A program made the translations under genes and the position numbers. Shown in pieces: positions 27,887-37,316 of a stretch of DNA of 64,000 nucleotides. Below the pieces are notes generated by a model. That model saw only the letters and a list, made by a program, of their open reading frames with translations, ran no database searches and was not told the DNA's origin. The stretch comes from Caballeronia sp. GAFFF1. GTDB lineage: Bacteria > Pseudomonadota > Gammaproteobacteria > Burkholderiales > Burkholderiaceae. The stretch spans positions 124,001 to 188,000 of the forward strand of contig NZ_JALQEM010000041.1 of assembly GCF_023630705.1 (NCBI RefSeq), given 5' to 3'. The number at the start of each line of letters is the position of its first letter. Within the stretch, counting starts at the first letter, position 1.

Positions 27887-28579
27887 TTAGCCAGCGGCGT
27901 TATGCACCGACTCGCCGGATGTCGAAGGACCGGCTAGATCGAAACAGGCAAGCATCGCGCCCGGGCCGGGATAGATGACGCTGCAGCCCGCTTCGCGCAG
28001 ACTCGACTCGGTGAACCCGCCCGACAGGAAGCCGATGCAACTCATGCCCGCCGCGCGCGCCGCCTGCGCATCGTATGGACTGTCGCCAATCGCAACGGCC
28101 TCCGAACCCTCGACGCCAAGCTTCTCCAGCACGGCTTCGAAAATATCGGGCGCGGGCTTGGAGGCTTCCGCGTCGTCGGATGATGTCGATGCATCGAGAA
28201 GGTCGGTAATCCCCGCTAGATCAAGATACACGTCGAGCTCCCGCTTCTTGGCAGATGACGCCACGGCTACCTTCAGCCCCGCTTTACGAACCCGCGCGAT
28301 CAGGTCAGGTACGCATGAGAATGGCCGAACCATTGGCAGATAGTGCGATCGGAAGTGGTCGGCGCGCCATTTCTCGAGCGCTTCGCCATGATCCTGCTGC
28401 TCGGCGTCTGAAAGAAACACTGGAATGAGCTTGTCGCCTCCCTTGCCGATCTGACTGCGGGCCTGTTCGAACGTCACCTGATGGCCAAAGTGTGCAAAAG
28501 CCTCCTGCCAGGCGCGCGCATGGAGATCGACCGAGTCGACCAGAGTGCCATCGATATCGAAAATCGCAGCTTTGAGCAT
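27887..28579 (-). CDS. HAD-superfamily phosphatase/phosphomutase-like hydrolase
   Basis: The 230-residue HAD subfamily IA enzyme has motif I DIDGTLVDS (nucleophile and acid aspartates at residues 8 and 10), motif II VASSAKK, motif III Lys in SKPAPDIF and motif IV IGDSPYDAQAA. The alpha-helical cap lies between motifs I and II, as in phosphoglycolate phosphatase and beta-phosphoglucomutase. It appears monocistronic, flanked on both sides by gene debris. The substrate is not deducible. Confidence 0.9.
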   Translation of the reverse strand: MLKAAIFDIDGTLVDSVDLHARAWQEAFAHFGHQVTFEQARSQIGKGGDKLIPVFLSDAEQQDHGEALEKWRADHFRSHYLPMVRPFSCVPDLIARVRKAGLKVAVASSAKKRELDVYLDLAGITDLLDASTSSDDAEASKPAPDIFEAVLEKLGVEGSEAVAIGDSPYDAQAARAAGMSCIGFLSGGFTESSLREAGCSVIYPGPGAMLACFDLAGPSTSGESVHNAAG

Positions 28580-28700
28580 GAAACGTTGTCTCCGACGTAA
28601 GTACGTTGGGTTTCCGGGCGTCGCCAGCGCCCCGCATCCGGTACAGGATGCCGACGCCGCGAGTTTGCTCGCATCTATGCGGATGCTGTCATTGCCAGCA

Positions 28701-28937
28701 TCATGTCAGCCGCCGCGTGATTGCTGCGCGCGCTTCGTGAAACTCGGCCGTGCCGTGGCTCGCCTCGCCGGGCAGCACGACCCGCTTGTCTGCGAAGCGA
28801 TCGAAGGTTTGCGCGAAATCGGGCGCATCTAGCGCGGGCAGCCGCTCCGCCGATGCGCCGATGCGCTCGGGCGACTCGCGCCGCGCCGGTTGCCCATGCG
28901 CCGCGTTCATGTTCCCGGCTTGCGCGAACGCATCCAT
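28701..28937 (-). pseudogene. Erythromycin esterase-like N-terminal remnant
   Basis: The minus-strand frame reads DFAQTFDRFADKRVVLPGEA followed by SHGTAEFHEARAAITRRL, the N-terminal active-site region of the erythromycin-esterase-like family, whose consensus is GEASHGT with catalytic Glu and His. The frame stops right after AITRRLT, where intact members continue for over 300 residues. The rest is absent, so this is a truncated fragment. Confidence 0.65.
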
Positions 28938-29121
28938 AGTCGTTTCCAAGAAAAGGGCGGACGACCGTCGGGCGAGCAAGCGCCACGCCCGGCGTCGGGT
29001 GTTGCTCTAGTACTGAGCGGCTGCAAGAGGCTTCGGCATGCGGCACCCCGGTGGCACGCTCGTCGAGCGATGGTCTCGCATTTACGGGCAGCATGACGAC
29101 ATCGCCGGACCGTTGAGGGCG

Positions 29122-29360
29122 TCATGAGCATTCCGAGCTCAGTGACTCGAAAAGCGCATCGCTGTCGGGCTCCCTACCTCGTTTTGAGTGGCTCGCGAAA
29201 CGAGGACGACCAGCAAGGCGATGGACATAGGCAGACACTGCGGGAACGTCGGGATGCTGGAACGGCGTGCTCAACCAGCGATTGGCCAACAAGGCGATAG
29301 GAATATCAGCGAGGCCATAGTGCCCGCCGGCGACGAACGAGGCGGTGCGGTCGGCGCCTC
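29122..29360 (-). pseudogene. Glutathione S-transferase C-terminal remnant
   Basis: One open minus-strand frame ending at TGA 29122-29124 reads FVAGGHYGLADIPIALLANR, then WLSTPFQHPDVPAVSAYVHR, then LAGRPRFASHSKRG. These are the helix-6 region (GLADI) and C-terminal helices of a glutathione transferase. Upstream of the phenylalanine the family match is lost within a few codons and no thioredoxin-fold N-terminus is present. It is a 3'-end fragment. Confidence 0.7.
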
Positions 29361-29462
29361 GGCCAATCCACGTTGTACATCACATCCAGGCCTTCGCCGA
29401 CCTCACCCGAGTCGGCTTCTTGACTAGCCGCGCTGATTTCGATTGTCGAATACCGTGAATGC

Positions 29463-29491
29463 AAAAAAGCCCGGGACGATCGGTGCCGGGC
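29463..29491 (-). terminator. Intrinsic terminator downstream of the DUF4148 gene
   Basis: On the minus strand GCCCGG (29491-29486) pairs with CCGGGC (29474-29469), followed by six U (29468-29463). It lies about 120 bp past the stop of the DUF4148 gene, which is transcribed toward it. Confidence 0.7.
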
Positions 29492-29534
29492 AAGCCATCG
29501 GCTTTGCCGGTGGCGGAGGTGTCGAAAAGCGAAC

Positions 29535-29563
29535 CGGCCGTCTGTCGCGTCCGACAGCGGCCG
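29535..29563 (-). terminator. Second stem-loop downstream of the DUF4148 gene
   Basis: CGGCCG (29535-29540) and CTGTCG (29542-29547) pair with CGACAG (29552-29557) and CGGCCG (29558-29563) to give a 12-bp stem with one bulged base and a 4-base loop. There is no U-run directly after it. It may act with the terminator at 29463-29491 or protect the 3' end of the short mRNA. Confidence 0.45.
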
Positions 29564-29609
29564 ATGTTATTAGCGCGTCAGTCGCGCGCTTTTGCTGTCG
29601 CGGCCGCGA

Positions 29610-29909
29610 TTAGTGGCCAAAATAGACGGGTGCAACGCTGTTGCCGGTGTGTGCCGGGCTGCCCGAAGCCGACGAGCCGTCAGCGACACCGCCGTAGCTG
29701 GTCTGCCCGTTCTGAGCCGCAACCTTTGCTTCAGCAGCCTGGATTTGCGCCGGATACGTCGCGCGATCCATGGCAGGATTGTAGCCAGCACGTTCGAGTT
29801 GGATCAGTTCGGCTTTCACTTGGGCGCGCGTCACCGGTTGGCTTTGAGCGAACGACGAAGCTGCCGGAATAGCCAGCGCAGCGGCGATGATGATAGTGGC
29901 GATTTTCAT
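29610..29909 (-). CDS. DUF4148 domain-containing small secreted protein
   Basis: The 99-residue protein begins MKIATIIIAAALAIPAASSF, with signal cleavage near FAQS. The mature part TRAQVKAELIQLERAGYNPA is the DUF4148 motif common in Burkholderiaceae periplasmic proteins. A site GGAGG lies seven bases before the ATG. The gene stands alone between remnants and is followed by two stem-loops. Its function is unknown. Confidence 0.9.
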   Translation of the reverse strand: MKIATIIIAAALAIPAASSFAQSQPVTRAQVKAELIQLERAGYNPAMDRATYPAQIQAAEAKVAAQNGQTSYGGVADGSSASGSPAHTGNSVAPVYFGH

Positions 29910-30393
29910 GATGCTTACCTCCAGTCTTTGTTTCCGCAAGCAACCTTGCTTGCGTTTCAGTGACTTGAGTATAGGTAAGCGTCTACTTAAGATTAACGAC
30001 CGTTTCAACAAGTCATTCTTGCTAAATTACGGATAACCCTAGGATCGAGTCCACCGGCATCCGAGTGTCGGTTGCGCTCATGTTCAGTGAAAGCGCAGCG
30101 TCTCGGCGCGACGCGTAGCTTTTCGCGCCTCCTCTCTTCTTCGCGGTGGTGGCGACTCGGTATCGCGACAGAAAGGCTGTCGATTCCCTTTGATGCGCCG
30201 CACTTCTCGCTTCGCGATTCACGTCGTGGCATTAATGGGTGCGCTCGGAGAACCGCCTCCGTGGAAAGCGCACGGGAAGCACACGCGGGAACGGCTGCGC
30301 GCGCGTCCATGCTTCACTGCAAACGGGAACCCTGCGGCAGCGATTTCTTGGAAGCACCGCCCTAACCGACAGCGACAAACACCGCCCCGCTCC
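29910..30393. other. Intergenic region without recognisable genes
   Basis: This stretch separates the DUF4148 promoter from the 3' end of the ribose-type transporter operon. The left 90 bp are AT-rich and should hold the DUF4148 promoter. No gene, repeat or convincing terminator was found in the rest. Confidence 0.5.
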
Positions 30394-31380
30394 CTACCCC
30401 TGCCGCTTGGTCCGCCCGTACAGCAGCAGCATCGCCGCGATCACCACGCCGTAGATGATCTGGCGCCCCGCCTCCGGCATCTGCGCGACCGAAAGGATGG
30501 ACTGTAGAAGCGTGATGAGAATCGCGCCGGCCACGGTTCCGAGGTACGATCCCCGGCCGCCAAGAATCGACGTGCCGCCGAGCACGACCGCCGCGATGGC
30601 CGGCAGCAGATAGGCATCGCCCATCGACTGCGCGGCCTTCGATGCGTAACCCGCCAGCAGCACGCCGCCGAAGGCCGCGAACCCGCTGCACACGGCGAAC
30701 GCGGCCACCGTGACCATTCGCGTGTTGATGCCGGAAAGATAAGCCGCGCGTTCCGTGTTGCCGATGGCGTACAGCGTCCGGCCGAAGGTCGTGCGCGACA
30801 GCAGGAACATCGTGGCAGCGCCGATGACGACCCACAGCGCCACCGCGTTCGGCACGCCCGGCACGAGCCATCCCGCCGCGAGCCATCGCATCACGTCCGG
30901 CGCGGAATCCTGCGGCGACGATCCGCCCGTGTAGACGATCATGATGCCCTGCGCGACGGCATTGGTCGCGAGCGTCGCGATCATCGACGGAATGCGCAGC
31001 AGCGCCACGAGCACGCCGTTGACCATGCCGATCAGCACGCCGCAACCTATTCCAGCCGGAATCGCGAGCACGCGTCCGAGTTCGCCATGTCCCGCGACGG
31101 CGCACGCCATCATTGCGCCTACGGTGATCGTCCACGGGAGCGACAAGTCGATATGGCCGAGCAGGATCACCATCATCAGGCCGGTCGCGATGATGCCGAG
31201 AAACGCGCCGACCTTCAGTTGCAGCAGGATGTACTCCGGCGACGTGAAGTTGCGCGAGAACATGCCGCCGACAAGCAGCAGCGCGACGATGCACCCGAAC
31301 GCGATCAAGATCGGCTTGTCGATTCTGCGTGCGAGCCTCGACACGAACGTCGTCCGGCCGTTTGCGGAAACGTCGCTCAT
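30394..31380 (-). CDS. Ribose-type ABC transporter permease (second)
   Basis: The 328-residue RbsC-like permease starts MSDVSANGRTTFVSRLARRI at the ATG (31380) that overlaps the upstream permease stop (ATGA). It has about ten hydrophobic segments and the family motifs GHIDLSLPWTITVGAMMACA and GGTSILGGRGSYLGTVAGA. It is the last gene of the operon and would form a heterodimeric pore with the preceding permease. Confidence 0.9.
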   Translation of the reverse strand: MSDVSANGRTTFVSRLARRIDKPILIAFGCIVALLLVGGMFSRNFTSPEYILLQLKVGAFLGIIATGLMMVILLGHIDLSLPWTITVGAMMACAVAGHGELGRVLAIPAGIGCGVLIGMVNGVLVALLRIPSMIATLATNAVAQGIMIVYTGGSSPQDSAPDVMRWLAAGWLVPGVPNAVALWVVIGAATMFLLSRTTFGRTLYAIGNTERAAYLSGINTRMVTVAAFAVCSGFAAFGGVLLAGYASKAAQSMGDAYLLPAIAAVVLGGTSILGGRGSYLGTVAGAILITLLQSILSVAQMPEAGRQIIYGVVIAAMLLLYGRTKRQG

Positions 31381-32357
31381 TGGAACCACTCCAGGCGGTT
31401 GCGGACCCTGAACAGCCCGCACGCGCCGATCGAAACGGCGAGCAACAGGATGATGCCCTGAAAGAGCGGCTGCCACAGTGCATCGACGTTGAACACGAAC
31501 AGCAAGTCACCTATCGAGCGGAACGCGAATGCGCCGAAGATCGCGCCGATCGCGCTGCCCCGGCCGCCCAGCAGCGACACGCCGCCGATCACCACGGCCG
31601 CGATCGAAAATAAGGTGTACGAATTAGCGCTACCGAGGCTCGCTTCGCCGGTGTCCGTGAAGAACGTCAGAAACAGGCCTCCGATGGCGGCAAGCAGTCC
31701 GGCGAGCGTGTAGCTCACCAGTTTCGCACGGCGGATCGGCATGCCCGACAAAAAGGCCGCAGGCTCGGAGGACCCGGTCGCGTAAGCCGCGCGTCCGACC
31801 GCCGAACGCTTGAAAGGAAGCCAGACGATCACCACGGCGGCGAGCAGGATCAGCAGGCTCGCCGGCAGCACGCCCGCGACTTTGCCGGTGAGTACGTCGG
31901 CGAGATCCTCGTTGATCGATCCGCCGGGAACCGGGCGCAGCAGCAGCGCCAATCCGTAATAGACGGCGCCCGTGGCGATGGTCGTGACGATCGGCTGCAG
32001 ACGGCCGAAGATGATGATGACGCCGTTGAGCGCGCCGCACAGCGCGCCCGCCGCGAGCACGCCGGCGATGCCGAGCGCGCTGTGCGGCGCGTCGCCCGTC
32101 ACCATCCACGATGCAAGGCAGTTCGTGAGCACGAGCATCATGCCGATCGAGAGGTCGATCCCCGCCGTCAGCACGACGAGCGTCTGGCCCATCGAAACCA
32201 GCGCGAGCAACACCGCCTTGTTCGCCGCCGTCTGAATGACGTTAGCCGACAGGTTCGACGGATAGTTGAAGAGGTAGATTGCAAACATCAGCACGAACAG
32301 GCCGAACGCGAACGCCGACCCGCGATTCTCCGCATACCAGTAACGCAAGCCGCTCAT
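31377..32357 (-). CDS. Ribose-type ABC transporter permease (first)
   Basis: The 326-residue RbsC-like permease starts MSGLRYWYAENRGSAFAFGL; motifs are GQTLVVLTAGIDLSIGMMLV and GGVSLLGGRGSAIGAIFGA. Its ATG at 32357 overlaps the ATPase stop. Two different permease genes for one ribose-type importer are typical of heterodimeric systems that transport non-ribose ligands such as autoinducer-2 or nucleosides. Confidence 0.9.
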   Translation of the reverse strand: MSGLRYWYAENRGSAFAFGLFVLMFAIYLFNYPSNLSANVIQTAANKAVLLALVSMGQTLVVLTAGIDLSIGMMLVLTNCLASWMVTGDAPHSALGIAGVLAAGALCGALNGVIIIFGRLQPIVTTIATGAVYYGLALLLRPVPGGSINEDLADVLTGKVAGVLPASLLILLAAVVIVWLPFKRSAVGRAAYATGSSEPAAFLSGMPIRRAKLVSYTLAGLLAAIGGLFLTFFTDTGEASLGSANSYTLFSIAAVVIGGVSLLGGRGSAIGAIFGAFAFRSIGDLLFVFNVDALWQPLFQGIILLLAVSIGACGLFRVRNRLEWFQ

Positions 32358-33925
32358 GGCGCGACTCCTTCTGAAGCCGAAGTTTGACCGACCGGCAAGT
32401 CCAGCGCGCTCGCAATGAGGCTCTGCTCGGTGATGGCAGAACCGGCGAGTTCCTTCTTGATCTTGCCTTCGTAGAGCACGAGCACGCGGTCGCAGCAACC
32501 GATCAGCTCGTCGTAGTCGGTCGAGTAGAAGACGATCGCCGCGCCTTCGTCGGCGAGGCGCCGGAGCAACTGATAGATCTCCTGTTTCGTGCCGACGTCG
32601 ATGCCGCGCGTCGGATCGCAGAGAAGCAGGATTCTAGGCTGCCGGATCAGCCATTTCGCGATGACCACCTTCTGCTGGTTGCCGCCCGATAGCGAGTCCA
32701 CGGCCGCATCGAGGCTGAACGACTTGATCGCGAGCAAGCTCATCATCCGGTCGACGAACGACTGCTGGCGGCCGCGATCGATCACGCCCGCCATGGACAT
32801 GCGATCGAGCGCGGCAAACGACAGGTTTTCGCGCAAGGACATCGGCAACATCAGCCCTTCGGTCTTGCGATCCTCGGGAATCAGCGCCATGCCGATCCGG
32901 TCGGCGCGGGCCGCGCGGGGGCTCGCAACAGACACCGCCCGGCCATCGATCTCGATCTCGCCCGCGCAACCGCGCAGCACGCCGAACAACGCGAGCAACA
33001 GTTCGCGCTGGCCTTGTCCGTCGAGGCCGCCCAGCCCCAGAATCTCACCGCGCCTCAACGAAAAGCTGACGCCCCGAAGCGTGTCGTTCCACGCGAGATC
33101 GCGGCAGGCGAGCACGGGTTTCGGGGCGCTGCTTTGCGTAGCTTCGTCGGGTTCGCGTTCGGGTTTGTCGGGGAAAACGTGCTGATACTTCCGCCCGATC
33201 ATCATCTCGACGACCTCGTTGTCGGAGCGCGTGCCCGCCTCGAAGCTCATCACATGACGGCCGTTACGGTAGACGGTGCATTCGTCCGCGAGCGCTTTTA
33301 CCTCGTGCATCCGGTGCGAGATGAAAAGCAGCGCGAGCCCTTCCTCGCGCAGGCGCTTGAGCACCTCGATAACGCGCGCCACGTCTGCTGCGGTCAGCGC
33401 CGAGGTGGCCTCGTCGAGAATCAGGATGCGCGGCTCGTGCGCGAGCCCCTTCGCGAGTTCGACCATTTGCTGGCGCGACAGCGGCAGGTCGCGGACTTTC
33501 GCAAGCGGATTGATGTCGGGCGCGCCCGCGCGAGCGAGCGCGGCCTCGGCTTGCCGGCGCTGCGCCCGGCGATCGATCATGCCGAAGCGGCGCGGCGGAT
33601 TCGACGCGAAGATGTTGTCCGCCACGCTGAGATCGGGGACCAGCGAGAGCTCCTGATACACGCAGACGATGCCGGCCGCGTTGGCGGCGGCCGGCGACGC
33701 GAACGAGACTTCGCGGCCATCGAGATGCATCGTGCCCTTGTCCGGCTGCACGACGCCTGACATCACCTTCAGAAGCGTGGACTTGCCCGCGCCGTTTTCG
33801 CCGAGGACCGCGTGGATGCGTCCCCTGCGCACCGCGAGCTCCGCGTGATCCAGCGCGACGGCGCCGCCATAGCTCTTCGAAATCCCGGACATCTGAAAGA
33901 ACGGCCGCTCCGCATCCCGCCGCAT
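32354..33925 (-). CDS. Ribose-type ABC transporter ATPase (two nucleotide-binding domains)
   Basis: The 523-residue RbsA/MglA-like protein has two fused ATPase domains. The first has Walker A GENGAGKST (residues 42-50), signature LSRQQMVELAKGL and Walker B ILILDEATSAL. The second has a degenerate Walker A (GLGGLDGQGQREL) but an intact LSGGNQQKVVIAKWL signature, the usual asymmetry of this family. It is 36 bp downstream of the receptor gene and ATGA-coupled to the first permease. Confidence 0.92.
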   Translation of the reverse strand: MRRDAERPFFQMSGISKSYGGAVALDHAELAVRRGRIHAVLGENGAGKSTLLKVMSGVVQPDKGTMHLDGREVSFASPAAANAAGIVCVYQELSLVPDLSVADNIFASNPPRRFGMIDRRAQRRQAEAALARAGAPDINPLAKVRDLPLSRQQMVELAKGLAHEPRILILDEATSALTAADVARVIEVLKRLREEGLALLFISHRMHEVKALADECTVYRNGRHVMSFEAGTRSDNEVVEMMIGRKYQHVFPDKPEREPDEATQSSAPKPVLACRDLAWNDTLRGVSFSLRRGEILGLGGLDGQGQRELLLALFGVLRGCAGEIEIDGRAVSVASPRAARADRIGMALIPEDRKTEGLMLPMSLRENLSFAALDRMSMAGVIDRGRQQSFVDRMMSLLAIKSFSLDAAVDSLSGGNQQKVVIAKWLIRQPRILLLCDPTRGIDVGTKQEIYQLLRRLADEGAAIVFYSTDYDELIGCCDRVLVLYEGKIKKELAGSAITEQSLIASALDLPVGQTSASEGVAP

Positions 33926-33961
33926 GCTTCGTCCTCCATCTTCTCGTCGCCCGCGATCTGG

Positions 33962-35089
33962 TTACTGGTTACCCTGACTCTGTCTCATGATTTCCTGCGC
34001 CGAGAAGTTGATGCCGCACGTCGGAAACGCGTTGCCGACGAAGAAGTTGTCGGACTCGTTCGGGAAGTAGTTGACGCCCGCCTTCAGCTTCGAGTCGTCC
34101 GTGATGTCGAGCGGCAGCTTGATCGCGACGGGTATCGTCTGGCCGTCGAGCGCGGCGAGCGCTGTCTTGATCGCGACGGCCACCTGCGCCGGACCGCTTC
34201 CCGCCGACGTGCATTTGAGGCCCTGGCTGCCATACTGCGCGCAGAACTTGCGAAAGCCGTTTTCCGTTTCGCCGCCGAACGGCACGAAGGGATGCTTCGC
34301 GTCGAGCATCGCGCGCACGACACCCGTGTCGCCGCCCTGCGCCGAGATACCATCGAAATGGCCCTGTACAGCGATTGCGTCGGCGGCGGCCTTTTGCGCG
34401 ACGCCGTCGTCCCACTTGCCATAGACCTGGACGATGTTCCACTTCTTGCCTGTCTGATCCAGCGTCTTCTGGAAGCCGTTGTGCCGGTCGGTATCGACCG
34501 ACGTGCCTGCCACGCCGCGAACCTCGAGCACCTTGCCGCCGTTCGGCACATGATCCGCGAGCCACTTGGCCCATAGCACGCCGAGCCCGTACTGATCGAC
34601 GTCGACGTTGATCGCGTCCTCGCTGTCGAGCGTGTTGTCGAATGCGATCAGCACGACACCGGCCTTCTTCGCGCGACGAATCGCCGGGCCGAACGAGGAT
34701 GGGTTCTGCGCATCCACGATGATCGCGTCATAGCCCGCATCGATGAAGTTGTTGACGGCCGAGATCTGCGCCGGCACGTCCTCGCCTGTCGAGACGACCT
34801 TGAATTCCTTCAGCTTCGCGGCGACTGCCGGTTGCGCGGTATAGGCCTTGGCCGTCTTGATCATCTGAATGCGCCAGGTGTTCGCAATATAGCCATTCAC
34901 GAGCGCGATGCGGTACGGCGCGTTCTTCTTCGCATACTTGATGAACTTCGTGTCGCTCTTCCACGGGACCATGCACGTGGGGTCGCTGGCTGGGCCCGAA
35001 ACGATCGACGCCTGCGCGAAGGCGGCGCTTGCGCCTAGCGCGAGCGCCGCCGTGACTGCCACTCGAAGCACCTGGATTCCTGCAAGCAT
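33962..35089 (-). CDS. Ribose-type ABC transporter substrate-binding protein
   Basis: The 375-residue periplasmic receptor has a signal peptide (MLAGIQVLRVAVTAALALGA, cleaved after AFA) and the type-I binding fold with RIALVNGYIANTWRIQMIKT, DAIIVDAQNPSSFGPAIRRA and AFDNTLDSEDAINVDVDQYG. The aspartate/asparagine-rich hinge resembles sugar or nucleoside receptors. The start 35089 fits the signal peptide; the frame runs further upstream without coding character. The neighbouring pyrimidine operon makes a nucleoside or ureide ligand conceivable, but this is only inference. Confidence 0.88.
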   Translation of the reverse strand: MLAGIQVLRVAVTAALALGASAAFAQASIVSGPASDPTCMVPWKSDTKFIKYAKKNAPYRIALVNGYIANTWRIQMIKTAKAYTAQPAVAAKLKEFKVVSTGEDVPAQISAVNNFIDAGYDAIIVDAQNPSSFGPAIRRAKKAGVVLIAFDNTLDSEDAINVDVDQYGLGVLWAKWLADHVPNGGKVLEVRGVAGTSVDTDRHNGFQKTLDQTGKKWNIVQVYGKWDDGVAQKAAADAIAVQGHFDGISAQGGDTGVVRAMLDAKHPFVPFGGETENGFRKFCAQYGSQGLKCTSAGSGPAQVAVAIKTALAALDGQTIPVAIKLPLDITDDSKLKAGVNYFPNESDNFFVGNAFPTCGINFSAQEIMRQSQGNQ

Positions 35090-35832
35090 GGCGTCTCCTC
35101 TTTGTTGAATTGAATTCACCGGCTGCTGGCGCACATCGCGTCGCGGATGCGCGGCACGATGTGCGAGAAGCACGACTCCTGCGGACTTGCTATACCGCCA
35201 CTGAATCGGACTAGCAGAAGAATCTGTTCGAAGGTGCCCGTACAAGACGCCAGAAAGGGCACGCGCGTACGCGTTCGCTTTTGACAGTACTGACATACCT
35301 AGCCACGCGCGATAGTGGTTTACGAGCGGGCGTGAGGCTTGCCGAAACCGTGATCTGTTCGCACTTGATATAAGCCGGACGATGCTGCGTTGCACAGCAA
35401 GCGGCGTATTGATTCGCTGAGGCTTCGGGGCGCTTTCGAGGACGTGTGCTCAAGTGCTCAACAAGGAGCATGCGCTGAGCGAGCGATGGCCTGTCTCGTG
35501 TTGGTACTGAGCGTCCTTCTGCGGAGCGCCGATGAACTTCCGAGGCGCTCGTTTCACGCAGAAATCTTTGTGTTCGATCAAGCGCGAGACATGGCGAACC
35601 GCTGCAGCATCGGCCTGAGAAGACGTCGCACCGTCGGCGCGCGACAGCTTATCTGCGCCCCCTACCTTCCTATACTTCCACTTGGGTGTAGAAGTCGACG
35701 CGTGTCAACATTGGCCCAGTGCTTGCTTCTTTTGGCACCACAACATCCGGCGATTCGACCGGCACTTGCCTAAGGAGGAGGACGCGACCAAGCCCCGCGT
35801 TCCGAACACGGGGCTTCCTCATCGCACCCGAT
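35090..35832. other. Intergenic region with promoter of the ribose-type operon
   Basis: This region holds the 5' region of the leftward transporter operon on its left and the 3' end of the pyrimidine operon on its right. The first 30 bp after the receptor start contain the AT-rich palindromic word TGAATTCA. No recognisable gene was found. A stem-loop lies at 35790-35816. Confidence 0.5.
35790..35816 (-). terminator. Stem-loop at the end of the pyrimidine operon
   Basis: AAGCCCCG (35790-35797) pairs with CGGGGCTT (35809-35816) around an 11-base loop, 17 bp beyond the dihydropyrimidinase stop. It lacks a clear U-tract on either strand but is placed as the operon terminator. Confidence 0.5.
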
Positions 35833-37296
35833 TCAAGCCGTTTCGGCGCGCTCCACAGGATGCGGTTCTTTCAACTTGTTCGCCACGCGTGCGGCTTCGA
35901 AATACGATGCGTTCGGCGGACGCTTCAGATATTGCCCCGCGCCGCGCACCGCGCGCAGATCGCCATCGGTCCAGGCAAGCGCGCCGCGCGTGAGCGTGTG
36001 CGTGGCCACGCCCTGCACCGTCATGCCCTCGAACACATTGAAGTCCACCTGCTGATGATGCGTCTTCACCGAGATCGTGCGCGACGCCTGCGGGTCCCAG
36101 ACGACGAGGTCCGCATCGGCGCCGACCTGAACCGCGCCCTTGCGCGGATATAGATTGAATATCTGCGCCGCGTTCGTCGATGTGACGCGCACGAACTCGT
36201 TCGGCGTGAGACGCCCCATGTTTACACCGTGATGCCACAGCACGGCCATGCGATCTTCCACGCCGCCGCAACCGTTCGGAATCTTGGTGAAGTCTTCGCG
36301 TCCCATCGCTTTCTGCGACGCGCAGAAGACGCAGTGATCCGTCGCCGTCGTATGCAACTGGCCCGATTGCAGCCCGCGCCACAACGCCTCGCGATGCTCG
36401 CTCGTGCGGAACGGCGGGCTCATGACGTGCGCGGCGGCGCGCGTCCAGTCGGGATCGCGGTACACGGATTCATCGATCACGAGATGGCCCGGCAGCACTT
36501 CGCCGAACACGCGCAGTCCGTCGTTGCGCGCCTTCGCAATGACATCGACCGCATCTTTCGCCGACACATGCACGATGTAAAGCGGCACGCCCAGCACCTG
36601 TGCAATGCGGATCGCGCGATTGGCCGCCTCGCCCTCCACTTCGGGCGGACGCGAGAGCGGATGCGCCTCCGGTCCCTTGAAGCCCTTCGCGAGCAACTGC
36701 TTCTGCAACTGGAATACGAGCTCGCCGTTCTCCGCATGCACGGTCGGCAGCGCGCCGAGTTCGAGCGAGCGCGTGAAGCTGTTCACGAGCACTTCGTCGT
36801 CGGCCATGATCGCGTTCTTGTAGGCCATGAAGTGCTTGAAGCTCGACACGCCGTGCTCGTGCACGAGCAGGCCCATGTCGCGATGCACGGACTCGTCCCA
36901 CCATGTCACGGCAACATGGAAACCATAATCCGCCGATGCCTTCTCCGCCCAGCCGCGCCATTCCCTGAAGGCGTCCATGAGCGGCTGCTTTGGGCTCGGA
37001 ATCACGAAGTCGATGATGCTCGTCGTGCCGCCCGACAATCCCGCCGCGGTGCCGCTGTAGAAGTCGTCGCTCGCGGTCGTGCCCATGAACGGCAGTTCCA
37101 TGTGCGTATGCGGATCGATGCCGCCGGGCATCACGTACTGGCCGCCTGCATCGACGATTTGCGTGTCGGCGGCGACATCGAGGTCCTGGCCGATGGCGAG
37201 TATCGTGCCTCCCGCCTGCGGATCGGCGCACAGCACATCGGCGCGATAGCTGCGGTCCGCGTCGATGACGGTGCCGCCGCGAATGAGAATAGGCAT
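35833..37296 (-). CDS. hydA: Dihydropyrimidinase (D-hydantoinase family)
   Basis: The 487-residue cyclic amidohydrolase opens 5,6-dihydrouracil or dihydrothymine to the N-carbamoyl-beta-amino acid. Binuclear-zinc motifs are visible: HTHMELPF (HxH), the lysine to be carbamylated in SSFKHFMAYK, HAEN, the histidine of VHVSAKDA and the aspartate in TATDHCVF. The ATG at 37296 follows GGAGG; the frame continues far upstream only as a shadow of the permease gene. It is the last gene of the reductive pyrimidine operon, 20 bp after the NCS1 permease gene. Confidence 0.93.
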   Translation of the reverse strand: MPILIRGGTVIDADRSYRADVLCADPQAGGTILAIGQDLDVAADTQIVDAGGQYVMPGGIDPHTHMELPFMGTTASDDFYSGTAAGLSGGTTSIIDFVIPSPKQPLMDAFREWRGWAEKASADYGFHVAVTWWDESVHRDMGLLVHEHGVSSFKHFMAYKNAIMADDEVLVNSFTRSLELGALPTVHAENGELVFQLQKQLLAKGFKGPEAHPLSRPPEVEGEAANRAIRIAQVLGVPLYIVHVSAKDAVDVIAKARNDGLRVFGEVLPGHLVIDESVYRDPDWTRAAAHVMSPPFRTSEHREALWRGLQSGQLHTTATDHCVFCASQKAMGREDFTKIPNGCGGVEDRMAVLWHHGVNMGRLTPNEFVRVTSTNAAQIFNLYPRKGAVQVGADADLVVWDPQASRTISVKTHHQQVDFNVFEGMTVQGVATHTLTRGALAWTDGDLRAVRGAGQYLKRPPNASYFEAARVANKLKEPHPVERAETA

Positions 37297-37316
37297 GGGT
37301 CGTCCTCCGTTGATGT

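Noticed and set aside
35090..35480. Short open frames on both strands upstream of the ribose-type operon
   Set aside because: No ribosome sites, no family resemblance, and they overlap the probable promoter region.
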